Assembly (NCBI GenBank): GCA_018725205.1
Contig: QLUB01000041.1
Location: 1-13,753 of the forward strand
Source: a candidate division NPL-UPA2 bacterium
Lineage (GTDB): Bacteria; Bacillota; UBA994
DNA length: 13,753 bases
Direction of reading: 5' to 3'
Notes under the pieces: model-generated
Seen by the model: only the letters and a program-made list of their open reading frames with translations
Database searches by the model: none
What the model was told of the DNA's origin: nothing
Shown here: positions 7,079 to 12,414 of the stretch, piece by piece
How the letters are laid out: each line of letters starts with the position of its first letter
Numbering within the stretch: position 1 is the stretch's first letter
Translations under genes and position numbers: made by a program

Positions 7079-7867
7079 GTGAGGAAAATCGTGGCTTCGC
7101 TTGCTGGCGCAGGTCTTTTGACCGCATCAGTGATTTGGCTGAGCGGCGGTGCGCCTGTGTGGCCAAAGCAAAGCAACCTGCAGACTCCGCCACCTGTCGC
7201 GTCGGACAAGCCCGATCCTTCACCGTTAACGTTTAAGAACACCACTCGCGTGGACGAGGAAGGGCGCCAAATCGTCACTAATCCTGCTGATGTCTTGGTA
7301 CTGGTTAACAAGACCAGAAACTTGCCGCCCGATTTTGTACCGGAAGACTTAGTCGCCCCGCAAGTGCGCTTCCCCTTTACGGCGCACGAACCACGCAGAT
7401 TTATGCGCGCCGAAGCTGCGCTAGCGCTGGAGAAGTTGTTTGCTGGTGCAGAAGCCGACGGGCTTCGCCCATATGCTCTCTCCGGCTTTCGTGCCTTTGA
7501 ACGGCAGTATGCCATATTCGCCGCGCAAGTACAAAGGGTAGGTGAGGCGGAGGCCAATCGGACTGTCGCCCGCGCCGGCCAGAGTGAGCATCAGACGGGC
7601 CTAGCCATGGACATCACCAGTCGCGAAGTTGGCTTTACGCTAACCGTAGACTTTGGTGCGACACCTGAGGGGAAGTGGCTTGCCGCTAACGCGCACCGCT
7701 TTGGCTTTATCATCCGGTATCCAGAAGGTAAAGAGCACATCACGGGCTATAGCTACGAGCCCTGGCATATCCGTTATGTAGGTGCGGAAATAGCACAGTA
7801 TCTTTTCACGCATAGCCTTACCCTTGAGGAGTATTTTCAACAAAAGTACGGGTTCGGCGTGGACTAA
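7079..7867 (+). CDS. VanY/LdcB-type D-alanyl-D-alanine (or L,D-) carboxypeptidase
   Basis: Predicted zinc peptidase trimming the terminal D-alanine of peptidoglycan stem peptides outside the membrane. In the 262-aa protein, a membrane anchor or uncleaved signal (about 3-22) with no lipobox cysteine is followed by a Pro/Ser-rich linker (about 25-55) and the catalytic domain. That domain contains LVNKTRNLPPDFVPEDL (75-91), SGFRAF (135-140) with R138, SEHQTGLAMD (169-178) giving zinc ligands H171 and D178, and EPWH (227-230) giving the catalytic E227 and zinc ligand H230. All expected active-site residues are present. The GTG at 7079 is preferred because AAAAGGG (7063-7069) lies nine bases upstream; an in-frame ATG at 7073 and TTG at 7070 lie too close to that SD. 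It has its own promoter and a strong terminator, so it is probably a single-gene unit. DD- versus LD-specificity cannot be judged. Confidence 0.88.
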   Translation: MRKIVASLAGAGLLTASVIWLSGGAPVWPKQSNLQTPPPVASDKPDPSPLTFKNTTRVDEEGRQIVTNPADVLVLVNKTRNLPPDFVPEDLVAPQVRFPFTAHEPRRFMRAEAALALEKLFAGAEADGLRPYALSGFRAFERQYAIFAAQVQRVGEAEANRTVARAGQSEHQTGLAMDITSREVGFTLTVDFGATPEGKWLAANAHRFGFIIRYPEGKEHITGYSYEPWHIRYVGAEIAQYLFTHSLTLEEYFQQKYGFGVD

Positions 7868-7880
7868 GCGAGGTAACAGA

Positions 7881-7915
7881 AAAGCGAGGGGGCAACAACG
7901 CTCCCTCGCTTTTTT
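7881..7915 (+). terminator. Intrinsic terminator, probably two-way
   Basis: AAAGCGAGGG (7881-7890) pairs with CCCTCGCTTT (7903-7912) around a 12-base loop, and a T-run follows (7910-7915). It begins 13 bases after the VanY-type stop. On the minus strand the same hairpin is followed by TTTTC. It lies directly after the ferredoxin stop codon, so it can also end the converging oxidoreductase operon. Confidence 0.88.
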
Positions 7916-8110
7916 CTAGACGTTACCAATAACTAGGGCATCCTTGGGGCAGACAGAAACGCACAACCCACAGCCCTTACAGCGGGCAGGATTCACAATC
8001 ACTTTCTTTTTGTCCTTGACAAAAGTAAAGACATTGGGATCCGGACACGCAAAGATGCAGAGCTTGCACCCGATGCACTTGGGTTCGTCAACTTTAGCGG
8101 TTACGTACAC
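7916..8110 (-). CDS. 2-oxoacid:ferredoxin oxidoreductase delta subunit, 2[4Fe-4S] ferredoxin
   Basis: Small electron-transfer subunit that passes electrons from the thiamine-bound intermediate toward free ferredoxin. The 64-aa protein has two full cluster motifs: C12, C15, C18 and C22 followed by Pro, and C44, C47, C50 and C54 followed by Pro. The segment between them (about 24-40) is lysine-rich with a beta-hairpin look, as in PorD/VorD subunits. GTG start with AAGGAGG (8127-8121) ten bases upstream; that SD overlaps the TAA of the gamma gene, so translation is probably coupled. It is the last gene of the operon, directly before the shared terminator. It could in principle act as a free ferredoxin, but its position argues for a subunit. 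Confidence 0.88.
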   Translation of the reverse strand: MYVTAKVDEPKCIGCKLCIFACPDPNVFTFVKDKKKVIVNPARCKGCGLCVSVCPKDALVIGNV

Positions 8111-8125
8111 AGCAACTACACCTCC

Positions 8126-8791
8126 TTAGAACGTGACTTCCTTAATAGTTGGCCCTACAGCCTGCATGACGGCCATATTTTGTTCAAGCAGCTGACTAAT
8201 CTTTTCGTACTTGCTTTTCAAGGCGTCATCGAGCGCGGCGGTAGTGGCCGAGGCGACAAACTTACCGCCACCAAAGCGCTCTGCCAGCGCGTCCGTAATT
8301 CCCGGCCAAGAGACGATGTGAGTAATTTCAATCAGGCCGCCTAACATAGCCATATTGGTAGCTAGGTCCGTTCCTCCGACTTCAAGCGCTAGTTTGGTGG
8401 CCGGGAAGTAGTACAGCTTAGCATCTAGGCGTTTGAGCGCTTCGCGCTCATCTTGAGATAGCTCGGGTGCGGAGTCGCCGTTGACCAACATCAATCCGCC
8501 TGGCTGTAAGCCCGCGAAGAAGGGCATGGTATAGCACTTGCCCAAGGAGATGACGTGCGGGTGGAAAATCATGATCACGTTAGGGAACAGGATTTCTCCC
8601 CGCTCAAAGATCCGGTCGGAACTGACCCGCACGTAACTTTCGGCTGGGGCTAAGCGCTTTTCCGCGCCAAAGAAAGGGTTTACCGTGCTGACTAAACCGT
8701 CACGGGTGGCTGCTGAGCCGAGTATGTGCGCAGCCGTCACGACGCCCTGCCCGCCAAGGCCGGACATGCGAATGCTGGTCTTCTTAGTCAT
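8126..8791 (-). CDS. 2-oxoacid:ferredoxin oxidoreductase gamma subunit
   Basis: Equivalent of PorG/VorC, the domain that helps close over the CoA and thiamine sites. The 221-aa protein has the diagnostic GLGGQGVVTAA near its start (11-21), then a PFFGAEKR stretch followed by AP and a strand with YVRVS, as in the family (usually with FFGxExRG). The ATG at 8791 is chosen because GGGAGG (8805-8800) lies eight bases upstream. A GTG at 8800 in frame begins immediately after that SD and is rejected. The ATG overlaps the end of the beta gene by 8 bases (ATGACTAA), so the two should be translationally coupled. Its stop lies within the SD region of the ferredoxin gene. Confidence 0.9.
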   Translation of the reverse strand: MTKKTSIRMSGLGGQGVVTAAHILGSAATRDGLVSTVNPFFGAEKRLAPAESYVRVSSDRIFERGEILFPNVIMIFHPHVISLGKCYTMPFFAGLQPGGLMLVNGDSAPELSQDEREALKRLDAKLYYFPATKLALEVGGTDLATNMAMLGGLIEITHIVSWPGITDALAERFGGGKFVASATTAALDDALKSKYEKISQLLEQNMAVMQAVGPTIKEVTF

Positions 8792-9647
8792 GCTTGCCAC
8801 CTCCCTCTAGCGCCGCTAAATAGGCTTGAGCCTCCGGCGTAATAAACTCGCGCAGCGGATAGGTCTGATCTTTTTCTTTTTGCTTTGCTTTGGCTAGCGT
8901 CTCTTGCGGCTTAAACTTGAAGTTCGTCGGACAGGGCACAAAGATTTGCACATAAGTCGGCCCCACTTCCCTCGCCACGAGGATGGCTCTCCGCACCGCT
9001 TTTTCTAGCTTGCGCGGCTGCACCGGCGTCACTGAGGCAACATAGGCACACCCTGACTCGCGCGCAATTTCGGGCAGGGCAATTTTCTTGAACTTCTTCC
9101 CCGTCGGAGCCATGTTTAGCACGCAGCCCTCGGGGGACATGCCGCTCTCCTGCCCGCCGGTATTGGCGTAGGCTTCGTTGTCGAGCATGATTGTCGCCAG
9201 CTTCTCGCCGCGGAACCACGAATGCATCACCATGTCTAGGCCGATGTCGGCTGTGGCGCCGTCGCCGGCCACAACTAGGACGTCTTTATGCTTATCCGGG
9301 AAGCGCAGCTTAAGTGCCCGCTTAAGACCCGAAGCTACGGCGTTTTGGTTGCCAAACAGCGAGTGAATGTTTTGCAGGGCGATCTGCGGGAAAGCCAGTG
9401 AGCTACAGCCCGTAGACCCAACAACAACCGTGTCTTCCGGTGTGGGCAAAGAAGCCATAATCAGCCGTACAGCCAAAGCTAAGCCGCAACCGGCACAAAG
9501 AGGATGTTCCTCAATTAGCTCCTTGAAGCTGCCTAGGTCGGCCACCCCGTAACCTTTACCAAAGGGACCATTCTGCACTAGCTCCACATATTCTGCCGGC
9601 ATGACGTCAGCAAAGGCTGTGGTCATCTTAAGCATAGGCTTACTCAC
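8784..9647 (-). CDS. 2-oxoacid:ferredoxin oxidoreductase beta subunit (TPP and Fe-S)
   Basis: Catalytic subunit binding thiamine diphosphate and the proximal [4Fe-4S] cluster; decarboxylates a 2-oxoacid to an acyl-CoA with ferredoxin reduction, or the reverse. The 287-aa protein has HPLCAGCG (C51, C54), STGCSS (C81) and a late PCPTNF (C239), matching the four cluster cysteines of PorB. The TPP/Mg motif starts at GDGATADIG (128-136) and ends in LDNEAYANTG (155-164). The start is set by AGGAGG (9660-9655): the GTG at 9647 is seven bases downstream, whereas the in-frame ATG at 9653 is only one base away. The GTG overlaps the alpha stop in GTGAGTAA. The sequence does not reveal the substrate (pyruvate, branched-chain or aryl 2-oxoacid). 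Confidence 0.92.
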   Translation of the reverse strand: MSKPMLKMTTAFADVMPAEYVELVQNGPFGKGYGVADLGSFKELIEEHPLCAGCGLALAVRLIMASLPTPEDTVVVGSTGCSSLAFPQIALQNIHSLFGNQNAVASGLKRALKLRFPDKHKDVLVVAGDGATADIGLDMVMHSWFRGEKLATIMLDNEAYANTGGQESGMSPEGCVLNMAPTGKKFKKIALPEIARESGCAYVASVTPVQPRKLEKAVRRAILVAREVGPTYVQIFVPCPTNFKFKPQETLAKAKQKEKDQTYPLREFITPEAQAYLAALEGGGKHD

Positions 9648-10785
9648 GTGCATACCTCCTGATCTCGGATAGAATGAGGTCTGGGGGCATCGTCATGCCG
9701 CCGAAGACGCGGGGACCTGCCACTACGCGATCCGGGTTCTGCACCACATTCCGGAGCTCACGGCTGAGCCAGCCGACGCGGTTAAACTCTGGGACAATCA
9801 CAGCCTTAGCCTTAGCTGTTAATGCCCTTAGCTCTTCACCCGGGAAGGGGCGCAGGCTCTTAATCTTGATGAGTCCGGCTTCGATGCCTTCCTCGCGCGC
9901 CATGGCAATGGCCTCGCGGCTTTGACATACTGCGGTGCCGCCTGCCAAAACCAAAACGTCTGCCTGCTCGTTTTCGACTTCAATCAGGCCGCCGAGATAC
10001 TGACGGATAAAGGGGCGGGCGCGCTCCGCTGCCGCAAGCACTTCTTGCTGCCAAGAGGCATGGGCGGCGTAGCTCACGTAGTTGCTTTTCATGACAAAGG
10101 GGTCGCGCATTTGACGGAAGGGCACGTTTTCCATGTCCATTACCGGCACCGGCGCGCTATAGGGCTTATATGGCGGCAATTTAATATCGGCTGGGGCCAC
10201 GCGCACCTTGTCGCGGGTGTGGGTGACAAAGAAGCCGTCAGCAAAAACGCCTACAGGGATATGCACTTCGGTCTGCTCAGCGATAATAAACGCCTTGAGA
10301 ATCATGTCGTAGAGGTCTTGGGCGTCCTCAGCATGCAACATAATCATGCCTGTGTCCAAGAGATGCGCCATTTCAATGGTATCCGGCTGGATGGTAAGCG
10401 GAGAGTTGATGCCGCGGGTAAAGAAGGCGCACACAATGGGGAGGCGAGCGCCGACCCAAGTGGGGAACATCTCTAGCGCGCGCATAGTGCCCGGGCCGCC
10501 AGTCGCGGTAAACACGCGCACGCCGCCCATAGCCGCCCCGGCGACGGCGGACATAACCGCAAACTCGTTTTCACCGCGATAGTAATCCTTGATGTAGCCT
10601 TCGGCCCAAATATCGCCCACGAGGTGCATGCTTTCGGACTGCGGCGTAATCGGGTACGACACCGCCATATCGACATTAGCTCTGCGTACGGCTTCACGCA
10701 CGGCTTCGCTGCCTGTGATAAACTGCTCTTCCCGCGCGGCTTCTGTGAACATGAATTCAGGAGCGACTACCTTTTGTTCCGGCAT
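9640..10785 (-). CDS. 2-oxoacid:ferredoxin oxidoreductase alpha subunit
   Basis: PorA/VorB-type subunit carrying the pyrimidine-binding half of the thiamine site. The 381-aa protein shows SYPITPQSE (43-51), whose Thr contacts substrate and thiamine in pyruvate:ferredoxin oxidoreductase. It also has a FTATGGPGTMRALEMFP core (92-108), R124 in FFTRGINSPL at the place of the pyruvate-binding Arg, and ADGFFVTHT (182-190). The C-terminal domain has VLAGGTAVCQSREA, IKIKSLRPFPGEEL and VPEFNRVGWLS. The usual pyruvate-type DHSD after the Arg loop is replaced by PDTIEM (134-139), and the 2-oxoglutarate-type GPSTG signature is absent, so substrate is open. The ATG at 10785 has AAGGAGG (10800-10794) eight bases upstream. 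It overlaps the stop of the preceding gene by one base (TGATG). Confidence 0.92.
   Translation of the reverse strand: MPEQKVVAPEFMFTEAAREEQFITGSEAVREAVRRANVDMAVSYPITPQSESMHLVGDIWAEGYIKDYYRGENEFAVMSAVAGAAMGGVRVFTATGGPGTMRALEMFPTWVGARLPIVCAFFTRGINSPLTIQPDTIEMAHLLDTGMIMLHAEDAQDLYDMILKAFIIAEQTEVHIPVGVFADGFFVTHTRDKVRVAPADIKLPPYKPYSAPVPVMDMENVPFRQMRDPFVMKSNYVSYAAHASWQQEVLAAAERARPFIRQYLGGLIEVENEQADVLVLAGGTAVCQSREAIAMAREEGIEAGLIKIKSLRPFPGEELRALTAKAKAVIVPEFNRVGWLSRELRNVVQNPDRVVAGPRVFGGMTMPPDLILSEIRRYARE
9655..9660 (-). promoter_or_regulatory. Shine-Dalgarno site of the beta-subunit gene
   Basis: AGGAGG inside the 3' end of the alpha gene. It favours the GTG at 9647 (7-base gap) over the ATG at 9653 (1-base gap). 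Confidence 0.65.
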
Positions 10786-11363
10786 CAGCAAAGCCTCCTT
10801 CGCTCGGCCACCATAGCGGTTAAAGCCTCGATTTGTGGGATCCCGGCATTGCGCAAGGTGATGTTCGCATCCTCATGCCCTGCCTCGCCGCAGATGGCGA
10901 TGGTGTAGCAGTCTGTGCCACCGCGAATAATCTTAAGAGCCACGTTTGCATAATGGCAGTGCACACCCGCAAGCACACAGACATCGATCTTGTTGTGCCA
11001 GATAGTAAGGTTAGGGTGGTTGGGGTTAATCTCGATGGCCGGGTTAATCATGGGGTACTTGGGACGGTAGTCAGGCATCGGGATCACTCGCGCGCCCGCC
11101 GTATCCGCCAACTTGCGCAAGGCGCTGGCCTTTTCCGCCACCCCCTCCTTCCACTCCCACAAGAGGTTAGGCCCAGGGAAAAAGAATGGTCGCTTAGCAC
11201 TCAAAAGCTTGTCCACAATGGCAGATAGCGCTTCCTGTTCGGGTACATGACGCCCCTCAATCAGCGCCCACCCTACATCCGGGAGCCGAATGCCTTCGCA
11301 GGCCGCTGCAGGTGGCAGATACCCTTCGGGGCCTGCCAATACACGATACTTCGTCAAAATCAT
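10785..11363 (-). CDS. CdhB-like protein (CO dehydrogenase beta / acetyl-CoA synthase epsilon family)
   Basis: First gene of the oxidoreductase operon. The 192-aa protein resembles the epsilon subunit of archaeal acetyl-CoA decarbonylase/synthase (PF02552-like). It has LLSAKRPFFFPGPNLL (53-68), a Rossmann-like segment KIDVCVLAGVHCHYAN (125-140), then TIAICGEAGHEDANITLRN (154-172). An extra N-terminal block, with GPEGYLPPAAA (11-21) and RLPDVGWALIEGR (26-38), is not in the archaeal protein as I recall it. The fold is predicted to be DHS-like, related to the middle domain of thiamine enzymes. No other CO dehydrogenase or ACS gene is visible. The one-base TGATG overlap with the alpha gene implies coupled translation, so a structural or cofactor-binding role in the oxidoreductase is inferred. 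The start is uncertain: ATG at 11363 directly follows GGGGGG, while TTG at 11357 would have a 6-base gap. The family call rests on pattern memory. Confidence 0.65.
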   Translation of the reverse strand: MILTKYRVLAGPEGYLPPAAACEGIRLPDVGWALIEGRHVPEQEALSAIVDKLLSAKRPFFFPGPNLLWEWKEGVAEKASALRKLADTAGARVIPMPDYRPKYPMINPAIEINPNHPNLTIWHNKIDVCVLAGVHCHYANVALKIIRGGTDCYTIAICGEAGHEDANITLRNAGIPQIEALTAMVAERRRLC

Positions 11364-11482
11364 CCCCCCGTTGAATTACGTTAAGTAACACCTCTTGTTA
11401 ACGTTCGCCACAACCTCGACAAATCCTGCTCGTCGAGTGAACTTAGAATTACGAAATAATAACCAATACCTGAAATAGTCGG
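11364..11482 (-). promoter_or_regulatory. Leader and probable promoter/operator region of the oxidoreductase operon
   Basis: A 119-base AT-richer gap between the DUF6671 gene and the operon. It holds two inverted repeats: ACGTTAA (11378-11384) with TTAACGT (11398-11404), 7-base arms and a 13-base centre; and CTCGAC (11415-11420) with GTCGAG (11432-11437), 6-base arms and an 11-base centre. Neither is followed by a T-tract in the direction of transcription, so they look like operators or leader structures rather than terminators. A weak minus-strand promoter candidate is TTCAGG, 17 bases, TAATTC, in the part next to the DUF6671 stop; its -35 is poor. Confidence 0.45.
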
Positions 11483-12382
11483 CTATGGGTTGCAGTAAGC
11501 GCACCAGCGCGGGTCGGCTGTGGTACGGTTTAGGTCAACCTCGTAGGCGATATGGCCACAACGCAAGCAGTTGTACTCTACCCCCTGCACTTGCTCGGTA
11601 GCTTCGCCGCACAGACTACAGGGCAACCCCCGCTTTAGCACTTTAGTTCTGCCCGGCCAACCACACTCCGGGCACAGATTGTACACTTTGTCGACCAAAC
11701 TGCGCGTAGCTTCGGCAATGCACTTCATGCGCAGCGGGTTAAAATGCGCCCGCATATCCGTCTCTAGGTAGATGTGGCCTGCGGTTGACTTAGCCAAGGC
11801 ACCGTTAACTGCCCGCTCTAAGAGAGCTTCCGTGTTTAGACCTTTAGCGAGGTCTTGTGGTTGATTGTAGAGCTCCTTGACCTTAACTACCATACCGTGG
11901 CCAGGGAAACCTGACTGATAAGCAAATTCGAGGGCCTCGCCGAGATTGCGCACCGCGCGTCGCGAGTAATTTGTTTCTGTGGTGGAAGCCTCACCCATCA
12001 GCTCGAGCCCCTTCTCCCGGTCAAGCAACAGGACTAATTCGAGATTCAGCGTGGCAAACGGCAACAGGGGGTGCGGGCTGAAGGAGCCTTCACTCGCTAC
12101 TCCTAGTGTGAGGCCGTACTGCTCAGTTACCGCTAAGGCCTTCGCTCGCAAAGCCTCTACCTGATTGCCGGCGCGCGGGACATCCCCCGTAAAGGTACCG
12201 AAGCGGTCGGTGTCAAACCCCCGCGGTACCGTTAGAGTGATCCCTAAGGCTTCACTTAGCAGGGGTACTATCACGCGCTCTTTGCCGTGCATGGTGGCAA
12301 GTACGCCGGTTCGACCCCCGAAAAACGCGTGAACAGCTTCACGGTTAAGGACCTCTAGTTCGGTGTCAGATGCTTGACCCAT
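11483..12382 (-). CDS. DUF6671-family protein with C-terminal zinc-ribbon-like cysteines
   Basis: Function unknown. The 299-aa protein carries the block I associate with DUF6671: ETDMRAHFNPLRM (207-219), followed by CPECGWPG (237-244). After this come three more CxxC pairs (C255/C258, C272/C275, C294/C297), so eight cysteines in four pairs could hold two zinc ions. The N-terminal two thirds has GGRTGVLATMHGKERVI (22-38), a GFDTDRFGTF segment (55-64) and ASEGSFSPHP (96-105); no known catalytic motif is recognised. The ATG at 12382 is chosen because GGGGGAG (12396-12390) lies seven bases upstream. The frame stays open 47 codons further, but that part overlaps the end of the DUF3048 gene. Only 32 bases separate the two genes, so they are probably cotranscribed. 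Confidence 0.7.
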   Translation of the reverse strand: MGQASDTELEVLNREAVHAFFGGRTGVLATMHGKERVIVPLLSEALGITLTVPRGFDTDRFGTFTGDVPRAGNQVEALRAKALAVTEQYGLTLGVASEGSFSPHPLLPFATLNLELVLLLDREKGLELMGEASTTETNYSRRAVRNLGEALEFAYQSGFPGHGMVVKVKELYNQPQDLAKGLNTEALLERAVNGALAKSTAGHIYLETDMRAHFNPLRMKCIAEATRSLVDKVYNLCPECGWPGRTKVLKRGLPCSLCGEATEQVQGVEYNCLRCGHIAYEVDLNRTTADPRWCAYCNP

Positions 12383-12414
12383 GATTTTGCTCCCCCAATT
12401 TGACGCGGGAAACG

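Noticed and set aside
7051..7557. Minus-strand open frame of 168 codons
   Set aside because: Antisense to the VanY-type gene, which has a promoter, terminator and full active site.
9922..10476. Plus-strand open frame of 184 codons
   Set aside because: Antisense to the well-supported alpha-subunit gene; no domain or initiation signal.
7916..11363. Operon considered as a CO dehydrogenase/acetyl-CoA synthase cluster because of the CdhB-like gene
   Set aside because: No CooS/AcsA, AcsB, or corrinoid protein gene is present; the other four genes are clearly 2-oxoacid:ferredoxin oxidoreductase subunits.
11415..11437. Inverted repeat considered as a terminator for the DUF6671 gene
   Set aside because: No T-tract follows on the minus strand and the arms are short; better described as a leader or operator element.
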